From contig CANMWA010000008.1 of NCBI GenBank assembly GCA_947501475.1, positions 124,001 through 188,000 on the forward strand: 64,000 bases of DNA, given 5' to 3'. This DNA is from an uncultured Aquimarina sp. Lineage in GTDB: Bacteria > Bacteroidota > Bacteroidia > Flavobacteriales > Flavobacteriaceae. Shown piece by piece: positions 16,587 to 25,833 of the stretch. A program made the translations under genes and the position numbers. Numbering within the stretch: position 1 is the stretch's first letter; the number at the start of each line of letters is the position of its first letter. The notes under the pieces were generated by a model that was not told the DNA's origin, did not search any database, and saw only the letters and a list, made by a program, of their open reading frames with translations.

Positions 16587-17495
16587 ATGGCAAACAATAT
16601 CGAAGTAAAAGAATTACTTGATGCAGGTGTACACTTTGGTCACCTAACAAGAAGATGGGATCCAAACATGGCACCATATATTTATATGGAGCGTAATGGT
16701 ATTCACATCATTAACTTATACAAAACTGCTGCAAAAATTGAAGAATCTAGCGAAGCTTTAAAAAAGATTGCAGCGTCCGGCAGAAAAATCCTTTTTGTTG
16801 CGACTAAAAAACAAGCAAAAGAAATCGTAGCTGAAAAAGCAGCTAAAGCAAACCAACCGTACATTACAGAAAGATGGCCTGGTGGTATGCTAACCAACTT
16901 TGTTACTATTCGTAAAGCAGTTAAGAAAATGGCTGCAATCGATAGAATGAAGAAGGACGGTACCTTCATGACATTATCTAAGAAAGAACGTTTACAAGTA
17001 GATCGTTTAAGAGCAAAATTAGAAAAGAACCTTGGTTCTATTTCTGATATGACTCGTTTACCTGGAGCGTTATTTGTTGTAGATATTACTCGCGAACATA
17101 TCGCAGTAAAAGAAGCTCAGAAATTAAACATTCCTATTTTTGCAATGGTTGATACCAACTCTGATCCACGTCAGGTTGATTATCTAATCCCTGCAAATGA
17201 TGATGCTTCAAAATCTATCGACAAGGTGATGACTTATGTAAGTGATGCAATTATTGAAGGTTTAAGCGAAAGAAAAGCTTCAAAAGATGCTCCTAAAAAG
17301 GATGCCCCTGCAAAAGCTGAAGCAGTAGAAGCTCCTAAAAAGGACGCTCCTGTAAAAACCGAAGCACCAAAAGCGGAGAAAGCTGTAGCAGAAGTTGAAG
17401 CTCCTGTAAAAACTGAAGCACCAAAAGCAGAAAAAGCTGTAGCAGAAGTTGAAGCTCCAGTAATAACTGAAGATGCAAAACAAGAAGAAGAATAA
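16587..17495 (+). CDS. rpsB: 30S ribosomal protein S2 with Ala/Lys/Glu/Pro-rich C-terminal extension
   Basis: Residues 1-230 are a normal S2: LLDAGVHFGHLTRRWDPNM, ERWPGGMLTNFVTIR, LPGALFVVDITREHIAV and IPIFAMVDTNSDPRQVDYLIP. After about residue 230 the protein carries roughly 70 extra residues of low-complexity A/K/P/E sequence, including an exact-frame tandem repeat of 18 residues. The tail is likely disordered. Extended S2 tails are common in this group. rpsB is followed by tsf, the usual bacterial pairing, but tsf has its own promoter. Confidence 0.98.
   Translation: MANNIEVKELLDAGVHFGHLTRRWDPNMAPYIYMERNGIHIINLYKTAAKIEESSEALKKIAASGRKILFVATKKQAKEIVAEKAAKANQPYITERWPGGMLTNFVTIRKAVKKMAAIDRMKKDGTFMTLSKKERLQVDRLRAKLEKNLGSISDMTRLPGALFVVDITREHIAVKEAQKLNIPIFAMVDTNSDPRQVDYLIPANDDASKSIDKVMTYVSDAIIEGLSERKASKDAPKKDAPAKAEAVEAPKKDAPVKTEAPKAEKAVAEVEAPVKTEAPKAEKAVAEVEAPVITEDAKQEEE
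17352..17459 (+). repeat. Tandem 54-bp repeat in the S2 tail
   Basis: Two adjacent 54-bp copies (17352-17405 and 17406-17459) each encode VKTEAPKAEKAVAEVEAP. They differ at only a few third positions. A partial, more diverged relative (KKDAPAKAEAVEAP) lies upstream. This is replication-slippage-prone coding sequence, so its length may vary between strains. Confidence 0.9.
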
Positions 17496-17575
17496 ACGAA
17501 TTAATCGTTTAACAATCTTTAAAAGTTAGTTGTTAAGTTTCAATTGATAAATCAAAGCTTAACTATAACATAAAA

Positions 17576-17604
17576 TTGATGAGTCGTTTGGTTCTTTACT
17601 TTTG
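17576..17604 (+). promoter_or_regulatory. tsf promoter
   Basis: TTG (17576-17578), an 18-bp spacer and TACTTTTG (17597-17604) match the Bacteroidota promoter pattern. The box lies 64 bp upstream of the tsf ATG. Confidence 0.7.
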
Positions 17605-17668
17605 CAGTAATAGCTAAACGACTTGTTTTTTTAAACAAACACATTACACACATTAAATATTTAAAGGT

Positions 17669-18634
17669 ATGGCAAAGATTACAGCCGCAGAAGTAAATAA
17701 ATTAAGAAAAGCAACAGGTGCCGGAATGATGGATTGTAAAAAAGCACTTGTAGAAGCTGAAGGAGATTTTGACAAAGCAATAGATGTATTGCGTAAAAAA
17801 GGTCAAAAAGTTGCAGCAAAAAGAGCAGACCGAGAGTCTTCTGAAGGAGCTGCAATCTCTAAAATAAACGCAGATAACACTGCTGGTGTATCTATCGTTC
17901 TAGGTTGTGAAACAGATTTTGTTGGTAAAAATGAAAGTTTTGTAGCATTAGCGAATGAATTAGCAGATCTTGCATTAAATTATGCTACTAAAGAAGAGTT
18001 TTTGTCAGCAGATTTTGGAGGAATGACTGTTGCAGAAAAATTAATAGAACAAACCGGCGTTATTGGTGAAAAATTAGAAATCAATTCATTTTCTAAATTA
18101 GAAGCTCCTTATGTTGGTTCATACGTACATATTAACAAAATAGCTGCCCTTGTTGGATTAACTGCCAAAGTTGACAAAATTGACATCTTAGCAAAAGATT
18201 TGGCAATGCAGATTGCTTCTATGGGTGCAACAACACTTTCTTATAAAGATTTTGATCCTGCTTATGTAGCTTCAGAAACTGAAGCAAGAATTGCTGAAAT
18301 TGAAAAGGAAAATGAAGAATTAGGTCGTCTAGGTAAAACACTTAAAAATGTACCTCAATACATTTCTATGTCTCAATTGACTCCAGAAGTTTTAACAAAA
18401 GCAGAAGAAGACGCAAAAGCAGAGCTAAAAGCAGAAGGTAAACCAGAACAAATCTGGGATAGAATTCTTCCAGGAAAAATGGAGCGTTTTATTTCTGACA
18501 ATACAACTCTTGATCAAGAACAATGTTTATTAGATCAAAATTTCATTAAAGATGAGAAAATCAATGTTGCGAAATATGTTCAATCATATGGTGATGTTGC
18601 TATATCTGCATTCGAAAGAGTATCACTAGGATAA
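17669..18634 (+). CDS. tsf: Translation elongation factor Ts
   Basis: EF-Ts, 321 residues, is the nucleotide exchange factor for EF-Tu. The N-terminal UBA-like domain has VNKLRKATGAGMMDCKKAL. The core has GCETDFVGKNESFVALA, with the TDFV contact to the EF-Tu magnesium site. The usual dimerisation region and a C-terminal module (LLDQNFIKDEKINVAKYV) follow. It has its own promoter and a strong terminator, so it can be transcribed alone. Confidence 0.98.
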   Translation: MAKITAAEVNKLRKATGAGMMDCKKALVEAEGDFDKAIDVLRKKGQKVAAKRADRESSEGAAISKINADNTAGVSIVLGCETDFVGKNESFVALANELADLALNYATKEEFLSADFGGMTVAEKLIEQTGVIGEKLEINSFSKLEAPYVGSYVHINKIAALVGLTAKVDKIDILAKDLAMQIASMGATTLSYKDFDPAYVASETEARIAEIEKENEELGRLGKTLKNVPQYISMSQLTPEVLTKAEEDAKAELKAEGKPEQIWDRILPGKMERFISDNTTLDQEQCLLDQNFIKDEKINVAKYVQSYGDVAISAFERVSLG

Positions 18635-18656
18635 TACAAAACCTAGTAAAAAATCA

Positions 18657-18686
18657 AAAACCGCTTCTTTTCAGAAGCGGTTTTTT
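18657..18686 (+). terminator. tsf terminator
   Basis: The stem AAAACCGCTTCT / AGAAGCGGTTTT (18657-18668 with 18673-18684) has a TTTC loop and runs on into more T. It is a perfect 12-bp stem 22 bp after the tsf stop. Confidence 0.9.
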
Positions 18687-18890
18687 CTTCTTCATTTTTC
18701 AAAATATTTTTACCCTGAACTTCATTACGTCATAACACCTTAAATAAATTTAAGGTCTTACCCCCAATAAAGACTAACTCCCCAATCAGTCTAAAAAGAC
18801 GTATATGTCTGTTCTAAAAATATTTATCATCCCCCTCATTTTTTTTGTTTTCCCTGAGGCAAACGTATAACATAAATCAAAGCCAATCAA

Positions 18891-18953
18891 TAGCACCATC
18901 AGGGGAAAATCACCCTTTTTTCAAAAAATTACCAAACTTTAACATTTTACAAG
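18891..18953 (+). repeat. Dispersed intergenic repeat, copy A
   Basis: TAGCACC, a G-run, AAAATC, a C-run and CCTTTTTTCA recur in the same order at 25524-25589, and similarity continues through TTTAACATT to ACAAG. The shared length is about 65 bp. In this copy the frame matching the small minus-strand ORF of copy B is broken by TGA. The 18687-19009 gap shows no gene, only short inverted repeats near 18770-18860 (AGACT/AGTCT and CCTCA/TGAGG). Confidence 0.5.
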
Positions 18954-19009
18954 TAAATTCAAAAAATTACCTTTATATTATAAAGTATTTTCTAAATTAA
19001 GAATATCAT

Positions 19010-19017
19010 TATATTTG
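19010..19017 (+). promoter_or_regulatory. pyrH -7 box
   Basis: TATATTTG fits TAnnTTTG and sits 20 bp before the pyrH ATG. The expected TTG 19 bp upstream is only TTT, so the -33 match is weak. Confidence 0.5.
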
Positions 19018-19037
19018 CATCACAGTTAAACCTAGCA

Positions 19038-19745
19038 ATGAAATATAAAAGAATATTACTAAAATTATCAGGCGAAGCTCTAATGGGTGAACGCCAATAC
19101 GGGATTGACCCAAAAAGATTAGCAGAGTACGCTCATGAAATCAAACAAATTACCAATAAAGGTGTACAAGTAGCTATTGTGATTGGAGGAGGTAATATTT
19201 TTAGAGGCGTTGCCGGAGCAAGTAAAGGCATGGATCGTGTACAAGCCGATCATATGGGAATGCTCGCTACTGTGATTAACGGTTTAGCACTACAAAGTGC
19301 TCTAGAAGATGCCGAAATACCAACTAGATTACAATCTGCTGTAAAAATCAACGAAGTTGCAGAACCTTTTATTCGCCGTAGAGCTATGCGTCATCTCGAA
19401 AAAGGAAGAGTCGTAATCTTTGGAGGAGGTACAGGAAATCCATATTTTACTACAGACTCTGCCGCTGTGCTTAGAGCCATTGAAATCAATGCAGATGTAA
19501 TATTAAAAGGTACAAGAGTAGACGGAATCTACACCTCTGATCCTGAGAAAAATGCTGATGCGACCAAATTTGACTTCATATCATTTGATGATGTTCTTAG
19601 AAAAGGATTAAAAGTGATGGATACTACAGCATTTACATTAAGCCAAGAAAATGAATTACCAATAATAGTATTCGATATGAATAAAGCTGGAAATCTTTTT
19701 AAAGTAGTTTCAGGAGAATCTGTCGGTACACGAGTAAACCTTTAA
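19038..19745 (+). CDS. pyrH: UMP kinase
   Basis: This 235-residue amino-acid-kinase-fold enzyme phosphorylates UMP to UDP in pyrimidine nucleotide synthesis. The sequence shows [39 protein letters not shown], the nucleotide-binding [15 protein letters not shown] and [15 protein letters not shown]. These are the bacterial hexameric UMP kinase signatures, distinct from eukaryotic-type UMP/CMP kinases. frr follows 70 bp downstream, the common pyrH-frr order, and the terminator after frr closes the unit. Confidence 0.98.
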   Translation: MKYKRILLKLSGEALMGERQYGIDPKRLAEYAHEIKQITNKGVQVAIVIGGGNIFRGVAGASKGMDRVQADHMGMLATVINGLALQSALEDAEIPTRLQSAVKINEVAEPFIRRRAMRHLEKGRVVIFGGGTGNPYFTTDSAAVLRAIEINADVILKGTRVDGIYTSDPEKNADATKFDFISFDDVLRKGLKVMDTTAFTLSQENELPIIVFDMNKAGNLFKVVSGESVGTRVNL

Positions 19746-19815
19746 ATAATAGTCCCTGTACCGACTAAGATCTGGTACAAACTTTTTTGTTCAGTCAATA
19801 AAAAAGAATTAAACA

Positions 19816-20379
19816 ATGAAGGAAGAAATAGATTTTATATTAGATTCGACTAAAGAAGCTATGCAAGCAGCCATCGTGCATCTAGAAAAAAAACTCCTTA
19901 ACATTAGAGCCGGAAAAGCATCTCCAGCCATGTTAGGAGGAGTAAAAGTAGAGTATTATGGTACGCCAACACCGTTACATCAAGTAGGAAATGTTTCTAC
20001 ACCAGATGCAAGAACCATCACCATTCAGCCATTTGAAAAATCTTTAATCCCTGAGATCGAAAAAGGTATACAAATAGCAAATCTTGGCTTTAATCCAATG
20101 AATAATGGCGAAAGTGTTATTATTAATGTTCCTCCTTTAACCGAAGAACGTCGTAGAGATCTTGCAAAACAAGCCAAGTCTGAAGCTGAAGATTCTAAAG
20201 TTGGCGTACGTAATGATCGCAAAAATGCCAATAATGAAATCAAAAAGCTTGAAAAAGATGGATTATCAGAGGATATGGCAAAAAATACAGAAGTAGACAT
20301 TCAAGAATTAACAGATGGTTACATTAAAAAAATTGATGATATGTTAGCTCTTAAAGAGAAAGAAATTATGACAGTTTAA
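19816..20379 (+). CDS. frr: Ribosome recycling factor
   Basis: This 187-residue protein splits post-termination ribosomes together with EF-G. It has the two-domain RRF layout: LNIRAGKASPAMLGGVKVEYYG and TPLHQVGNVSTPDARTITIQ lead into the beta domain. The helical bundle carries PPLTEERRRDLAKQAKSEAE and VGVRNDRKNANNEIKKLEKD. The length is typical. It lies in one unit with pyrH. Confidence 0.98.
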   Translation: MKEEIDFILDSTKEAMQAAIVHLEKKLLNIRAGKASPAMLGGVKVEYYGTPTPLHQVGNVSTPDARTITIQPFEKSLIPEIEKGIQIANLGFNPMNNGESVIINVPPLTEERRRDLAKQAKSEAEDSKVGVRNDRKNANNEIKKLEKDGLSEDMAKNTEVDIQELTDGYIKKIDDMLALKEKEIMTV

Positions 20380-20406
20380 CATAGTATATGTACGATGATT
20401 ATCTAT

Positions 20407-20438
20407 AAAAGCGTTTTCATAATGAAGACGCTTTTTTT
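20407..20438 (+). terminator. pyrH-frr terminator
   Basis: The stem AAAAGCGT-T-TTCAT (20407-20420) pairs with ATGAA-G-ACGCTTTT (20422-20435), with one T-G wobble, and a T-run to 20438. It lies 27 bp after the frr stop. Confidence 0.85.
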
Positions 20439-20470
20439 GTATCTTCGTTTTTTGAATCTATTTGGTATTG

Positions 20471-22906
20471 ATGCACAATAAGTTATTTTGCCTGTTATTT
20501 TTTACACACTTTGTTTTACTATCTCAAATTAGCATCAATGGTGTTGTACTTGATACTAATTCTAATCAACCATTACCATTTGCCACAGTAAAAGCGAATA
20601 CTTCTTTTGCCTTAACTTCTGTAAATGGTGAATTTGTAATACGTTGCAAAACCTACCCCGTAAATCTTTCGGTAAGCTATGTAGGCTATCAGACTAAAAA
20701 CATTCTTCTTGAATCCAAGAATGATAGAATTGAAATTAAGCTTATTGCTAAAGAAGAAAATCTAGATGTAGTAAAAATAAAGACCCCTGAAAATATTGCG
20801 TCTAAAATTATTAAAGAAGCTATTCGCAAAAAAAAACAGAATAACCCCAAGAAATCATTATCCAGCTATAGTTATAAAAGTTATAATAAATTTAAAATTA
20901 CTGAAGATAACCAAGCTACTCTAAATACAAAAGACACCACAAACATAGAAATGGAACGCCTTCTTAATGAGGCTCATTCTTTTCTTTCAGAAAAAGTAAG
21001 CATCCATCAATTTAGTAAAAGGATTGGCGAAAAAGAAACTGTTCTAGCAAAAAAAATGACCGGTTTCAAAGATCCGATATATACAGTATTAGGCATCAAA
21101 ATACAATCTAATTCGCTTTACGAAGAAGATTATACGATTTTTAATGACAAATATATTAGCCCCCTATCTAATAAGGCGCTCAAAAATTATTATTATAAAA
21201 TCTTAAATACTACTCAAGATAAAAAACCTGCTTTTGTAATTCTTTTTCAGCCTCGAAAATCGAAAAAAATAGCAAGTCTGGAAGGAGTACTTTATCTAGA
21301 TATAAAAACGCTAGCAATTCAAAAAGCTGTTATCGAGTTAAGGGGGCAACTTAATGTTATGGCTACACATAATTTTAAATATTTTCCTGAGCAAAAAAGC
21401 TGGTTTCCTAAAGACCAAGAAATTACTATTCGACCAGGTAAAGGGAGACAAAAAGTAAGTCTTTTTGGTGGTCAAATCTCTGTAGGAAGATTAAGTAATG
21501 ACAAAAAGAGTTCTACCGGAAATAATGATTTCTTAATTTCTAAAACTGATTTGTTTGATATCAAACTTAATGACAAACAAGACATAAAACTAAATCAAGC
21601 CTCGATAAAAATACACCCTGAGGCCAATCACAGAACAGAACAATATTGGAATCAATATCGCACAAGCACAATCACAGAAAAAGATATAAATTCCTTTTTT
21701 GCAGTAGATAGTATTGTAAAAGCACAAAATATCGAACGCAAAATTGATGTTATTCAAAGTTTTAATATTGGATATTACCCTGTTGGTTTTTTTAATTTCG
21801 ACCTTACCTATCCGGTTAAGTATAATAATTTTGAAGGCATGAGGTTAGGACTTGGAGGGGTAACGAACTCTAAACTCTCTGAGAGATTTAGGCTAGAAGG
21901 ATATTTTGTCTATGGTTTTAAAGATGATCAATCAAAATATGGTGCTGGCGGAGGGGTTTTAATCAATAAAAGTTCAAATTCTTGGTTTAATATAAATTAT
22001 ACTGATGACATCAAAGAAGTAGGCAGCTTTCTATATCTTACTGATAGAAGAGTATACTCTCTTTTTGAGCCTCGTTTAGTAAATATTGATTTCTATTACA
22101 AACATAAAACATGGGCGACAAGCATACAGCATCAAATTTTTCCTAGGCTCTGGTCTGAAGCACAATTTTCGGTAAGTAACATCAATCAAACTGGTGGGTA
22201 TCGGTACCTTAACAATGGCGATACATTTTCGAAATATAAAACTACAGAATCTACTATTGCACTACGATGGACTCCGTTTAGTAAGTTTTTAAAAACTCCA
22301 AAAGGAATCAAAGAGATTCATGATGGCTATCCAAAGATTACTGCACAATATACTCAAGGCTTGAGAGGGGTATTTGACAGTAATTTTAATTACAGCAAAA
22401 TAGGCCTCAAAACAGAATATATTATCAATCGCATAAATCAATCACGCACTAGTATTTTATTTGAAGCAGATATTGCTACCGGAGATATACCCCTCACCCA
22501 CTTGTACCATGCATATCCCAATGCCCCAACCAAAGAAACTGTATTACAAAGGTTTTCTGTTGCTGGTCGTAGAACTTTTGAGACCATGTATTTTGGAGAA
22601 TTTTTTAGTGACAGACTTGCTACGCTACAGGTAACCCATAGTATCAAACCTGTTAAAGTTGTAAGCTGGCTTAATCCAGAAATAGTATTTATCACTAGAT
22701 ATGCTATTGGTGATGTTCGTAATATTGAAAACCATCAGGGAACAAGTTTTACATCACTAGGAGAACTCTATCAAGAATCTGGCTTAGAATTCAACAAATT
22801 ATTTGCAGGTTTTGGTTTGAGTTTTGCGTATCGATATGGTGCATATCATTTACCAAGATTTGAAGATAACATTGCCTTTAAATTCACTTTCTATCTCAAA
22901 CTCTAA
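20471..22906 (+). CDS. DUF5686 outer-membrane protein with carboxypeptidase-regulatory-like domain
   Basis: The start is set at the ATG of MHNKLFCLLFFTHFVLLSQ, a good signal peptide; an upstream TTG in frame adds only three residues. The mature 811-residue precursor has a CarboxypepD_reg-like beta domain (about residues 22-105, GVVLDTNSNQPLPFATV...VSYVGYQTKNI). The long DUF5686 region follows and ends in amphipathic strands (AYRYGAYHLPRFEDN, FKFTFYLKL) typical of an outer-membrane barrel. It resembles a TonB-receptor-like architecture without a plug. The function is unknown. It sits between the pyrH-frr terminator and the MMPL transporter gene; any functional link is unproven. Confidence 0.85.
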   Translation: MHNKLFCLLFFTHFVLLSQISINGVVLDTNSNQPLPFATVKANTSFALTSVNGEFVIRCKTYPVNLSVSYVGYQTKNILLESKNDRIEIKLIAKEENLDVVKIKTPENIASKIIKEAIRKKKQNNPKKSLSSYSYKSYNKFKITEDNQATLNTKDTTNIEMERLLNEAHSFLSEKVSIHQFSKRIGEKETVLAKKMTGFKDPIYTVLGIKIQSNSLYEEDYTIFNDKYISPLSNKALKNYYYKILNTTQDKKPAFVILFQPRKSKKIASLEGVLYLDIKTLAIQKAVIELRGQLNVMATHNFKYFPEQKSWFPKDQEITIRPGKGRQKVSLFGGQISVGRLSNDKKSSTGNNDFLISKTDLFDIKLNDKQDIKLNQASIKIHPEANHRTEQYWNQYRTSTITEKDINSFFAVDSIVKAQNIERKIDVIQSFNIGYYPVGFFNFDLTYPVKYNNFEGMRLGLGGVTNSKLSERFRLEGYFVYGFKDDQSKYGAGGGVLINKSSNSWFNINYTDDIKEVGSFLYLTDRRVYSLFEPRLVNIDFYYKHKTWATSIQHQIFPRLWSEAQFSVSNINQTGGYRYLNNGDTFSKYKTTESTIALRWTPFSKFLKTPKGIKEIHDGYPKITAQYTQGLRGVFDSNFNYSKIGLKTEYIINRINQSRTSILFEADIATGDIPLTHLYHAYPNAPTKETVLQRFSVAGRRTFETMYFGEFFSDRLATLQVTHSIKPVKVVSWLNPEIVFITRYAIGDVRNIENHQGTSFTSLGELYQESGLEFNKLFAGFGLSFAYRYGAYHLPRFEDNIAFKFTFYLKL

Positions 22907-22967
22907 TACATTTTAGAATAAATAATTTTCTTTATCAAAATTCATGAATAATACTCCTTCAAATTCT

Positions 22968-22975
22968 TACATTTG
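22968..22975 (+). promoter_or_regulatory. -7 box upstream of the MMPL transporter
   Basis: TACATTTG fits TAnnTTTG and lies 18 bp before the ATG at 22994. No TTG is seen at the right distance upstream. Its position makes the in-frame TTG at 22973 unusable as a start and gives a very short leader. Confidence 0.45.
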
Positions 22976-22993
22976 CATCAGGAAAATACAGGA

Positions 22994-25378
22994 ATGGCAA
23001 AATTATTCAGTTTCGGGTTTTGGAATGCACTGGCTGGAATTATACTCCGTAATAGGGCTATCATATTTTTAGCAATTATCGGAATCACTGTTTTCTTAGG
23101 ATTTCAGTGGAAAAACATGCGTTTTTCATATTCCGAAGCTAATCTTCTACCCGATGATCATGAGGTAAATATCAAATATCAAAGCTTTTTAGAGAAATTC
23201 GGAGAAGAAGGAAACCTTATCGTAATGGCGGTAAAAGACAGCACTCTTTTTACCCCCGAAAAGTTTAAAGCCTGGAATGATCTTAATGATTCTTTCAAAA
23301 AATATGAAGAAGTAGATCTTGTCATCTCTATCGCCGATCTTAAAAAACTAGAGAAAAAAGATAACCCCTCTCGATTTGAGCTTGTTCCTTTTATAAAAGA
23401 CTCTAGTTATAGCCAAAAACAGGTGGCTAAATACAAAGACGAGCTATTTAATCAACTTCCTTTTTATGAAGGATTAGTATACAGTAAAAAATCTCAGACT
23501 GTTCAAAGTGCACTTTATTTAAAAAAAGATATTGTAAACACCCCAGTTAGGAAGAAATTTATTACCAAAATTTTATTGCCAAAAATTGAAGCCTTTGAAG
23601 CAACATATGCTATGGATGTAAAAGTATCTGGTATGCCATATATTAGAACTTTAAACTCTCAGAACATTATGGATGAAATTTCAGTTTTCATCCTTGCAGC
23701 TCTTATTGTTACTTCATTAATTTTCTTTTTCTTTTTTAGGTCATTTAGAGCTACTGTTATCTCTATGACTGCTGTTATTATTGGCGTGATGTGGGCTTTT
23801 GGGATTTTAGGTCTTTTAGAATATGAAATTACAGTACTTACTGCTATTATACCTCCTTTGGTGATTGTAATAGGAATTCCTAATTGTGTTTTCTTAATCA
23901 ATAAATACCAACAAGAAATAAAAAAACATGGTAACAAAGCCAAGTCATTACAACGAGTAATTACCAAAGTTGGAAATGCTACTTTAATGACCAATGTTAC
24001 TACAGCTGCTGGGTTTGCAACATTTGCATTAACAGAGAGTAAATTACTCAAAGAATTTGGTATTGTAGCATCGCTTAATATAATTGCATTATTTATACTC
24101 TGTTTACTCGTAATTACTATCATTTACAGTTATATGCCTCAACCCAAAGAAAGGCATTTAAAACATTTAGGCAGACGCTGGGTAGAAAGATTAGTAGACT
24201 GGATGGAGCGCATGGTAAAAACCAGACGTGTTACCATTTACTTCTCATCGGTAATCATATTAATAGTAAGCATTATAGGGATTTATACCATAAAAGTTTC
24301 TGGTAGTTTACTTGAAGATATGCCAAAATCTGCAGGTTTTTATCAAGACATAGAATTCTTTGAGAATGAATTTGATGGGATTATGCCGCTAGAGATCTTG
24401 ATTGATACAAAACGCAAGCAGGGCGTATTAAAATTACCAACGATTAAGCGTATGGAAAAACTTCAGGAACTTTTAGAAGAGATTCCTGAATTATCAAAAC
24501 CTATTTCTATTGTTAATCTAGTAAAGTATTCTAAGCAGGCTTTTTATAACGGAAATCCAAAATACTATCAGATCCCAACTAGTCAAGAGCGAAACTTTAT
24601 CTTACCCTATGCCAAAAGTTTTGAGTCAAAATCTGGAGTTATGAAAAGTTATGTAGATGCTACTGGGCAATATGCTAGAATCACGGTTTTCATGAAAGAT
24701 GTTGGAACTGATAAAATGGATCGTATTGAAACATACTTAGCACCAAAATTAGAAAAAATATTTCCAAAAGATCGTTATGATGTTTCTTTTACAGGAAAAG
24801 CACTTATTTTTCAGAAAGGAACAAAATACCTGGTTTGGAATCTTACATTTTCGCTGGGCTTAGCTGTATTTTTGATCGCTCTATTTATGGCCTGGATGTT
24901 TAGATCCTTTAAAATGATCATCATCTCATTAATCCCTAATCTATTACCTCTTTTAATGACAGCAGGTCTAATGGGATATTTGGGAGTTCCAATAAAACCC
25001 TCGACTATATTGGTGTTTAGTATTGCTTTTGGGATCTCTGTAGATGATACCATACACTTTCTTGCAAAATACAGGCAAGAACTTAAGTCAAATCATTGGA
25101 GGATTAAGAAATCTGTACTTGCTGCACTAAGAGAGACAGGAGTTAGCATGTTCTACACTTCTACCGTTTTATTTTTTGGTTTTTCGGTATTTATGATTTC
25201 GAGTTTTGGTGGCACTAAGGCCTTAGGAGGGTTAGTTTCTACTACGCTACTATTTGCAATGTTATCAAACTTATTATTATTGCCATCTTTATTACTGTCA
25301 CTAGAACGCAGCATTGCAAACAAAAAGACCTTAAAAGAACCTACTCTAAAAATTATTCCAACCGACGAAGAAGAATAA
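22994..25378 (+). CDS. RND-superfamily (MMPL-type) exporter
   Basis: This 794-residue inner-membrane protein has the RND/MMPL layout. There is one TM helix near residues 20-40 and an extracytoplasmic domain. A five-helix sterol-sensing-like bundle lies near 215-390 (IIPPLVIVIGIPNCVFLINKY). The second half repeats this, ending with a bundle near 615-775 (GISVDDTIHFLAKYR). The paired acidic/polar residues in the helix 4 equivalents (SVDDT) fit proton-driven transport. The cargo is unknown; relatives move lipids, hopanoids or pigments. The start ATG follows the promoter box at 22968. Confidence 0.88.
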   Translation: MAKLFSFGFWNALAGIILRNRAIIFLAIIGITVFLGFQWKNMRFSYSEANLLPDDHEVNIKYQSFLEKFGEEGNLIVMAVKDSTLFTPEKFKAWNDLNDSFKKYEEVDLVISIADLKKLEKKDNPSRFELVPFIKDSSYSQKQVAKYKDELFNQLPFYEGLVYSKKSQTVQSALYLKKDIVNTPVRKKFITKILLPKIEAFEATYAMDVKVSGMPYIRTLNSQNIMDEISVFILAALIVTSLIFFFFFRSFRATVISMTAVIIGVMWAFGILGLLEYEITVLTAIIPPLVIVIGIPNCVFLINKYQQEIKKHGNKAKSLQRVITKVGNATLMTNVTTAAGFATFALTESKLLKEFGIVASLNIIALFILCLLVITIIYSYMPQPKERHLKHLGRRWVERLVDWMERMVKTRRVTIYFSSVIILIVSIIGIYTIKVSGSLLEDMPKSAGFYQDIEFFENEFDGIMPLEILIDTKRKQGVLKLPTIKRMEKLQELLEEIPELSKPISIVNLVKYSKQAFYNGNPKYYQIPTSQERNFILPYAKSFESKSGVMKSYVDATGQYARITVFMKDVGTDKMDRIETYLAPKLEKIFPKDRYDVSFTGKALIFQKGTKYLVWNLTFSLGLAVFLIALFMAWMFRSFKMIIISLIPNLLPLLMTAGLMGYLGVPIKPSTILVFSIAFGISVDDTIHFLAKYRQELKSNHWRIKKSVLAALRETGVSMFYTSTVLFFGFSVFMISSFGGTKALGGLVSTTLLFAMLSNLLLLPSLLLSLERSIANKKTLKEPTLKIIPTDEEE

Positions 25379-25387
25379 TCATTTCTT

Positions 25388-25422
25388 ATAAAAAATAAAA
25401 GTCCCGTTGTAAAACGGGACTT
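25388..25422 (-). terminator. Terminator pointing to the minus strand
   Basis: The perfect 10-bp stem AAGTCCCGTT/AACGGGACTT (25399-25408 with 25413-25422) has a 4-nt loop. On the minus strand it is followed by TTTTATTTTTTATA; on the plus strand it runs into ATGTAAG with no T-run. It is therefore oriented for a minus-strand transcript such as the small ORF at 25447-25557, though it may also slow readthrough from the MMPL gene. Confidence 0.7.
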
Positions 25423-25446
25423 ATGTAAGATAGATTACCCCAAAAC

Positions 25447-25557
25447 CTATCGAACTAAACTTAACGTAAACACAATCGTCATAATTGCAAAAGCAAGATA
25501 CCACCCCTTTTTAGATTTTGAAATAGCACCAAGGGGGGAAAAATCCCCTTTTTTCAT
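25447..25557 (-). CDS. Possible 36-residue single-TM membrane protein
   Basis: A short ORF opens with an ATG at 25557 and encodes MKKGDFSPLGAISKSKKG followed by a hydrophobic helix (WYLAFAIMTIVFTLSLVR). Positive residues before the helix suggest a single-pass inner-membrane microprotein. A correctly oriented terminator lies 25 bp after its stop, which is the main support for transcription. Against it, its 5' part overlaps a dispersed repeat (copy at 18891) whose matching frame has a stop. I do not recognise a family. Confidence 0.42.
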   Translation of the reverse strand: MKKGDFSPLGAISKSKKGWYLAFAIMTIVFTLSLVR

Positions 25558-25589
25558 TATTAATCAAGATTTAACATTATTTACACAAG
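25524..25589 (+). repeat. Dispersed intergenic repeat, copy B
   Basis: This is the partner of the repeat at 18891-18953. Here the G-run and C-run form a clean hairpin (GGGGA-AAAA-TCCCC) followed by CTTTTTTC, so on the plus strand it looks like a terminator as well. The 25590-25833 remainder of the gap is AT-rich with no gene visible. Confidence 0.5.
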
Positions 25590-25833
25590 CATAACATACT
25601 AAAAACAAGTTTAAAATTCTATAAATCAGGTTTTTAACAAATATTTAGAGCTTATCTAATTTGTAATTTTATTATTAATATTTTTTGAAAATGATCACTT
25701 TTTAATAAAAAAAAGATGTTTTTACGGTTTTCCTCATAGAATTAGGATTTAAAAAAGCGTCAGAACTTACAGTAATCAATTTCAAACTCTATTTTTGAAT
25801 TCATAAGATTATGTCTCAATCAGATTAAAAAAT

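Noticed and set aside
17280..17483. Minus-strand ORF rich in Phe, Tyr, Cys and Ser
   Set aside because: It is the antisense reading of the A/K/E/P-rich S2 tail and has the composition expected from that.
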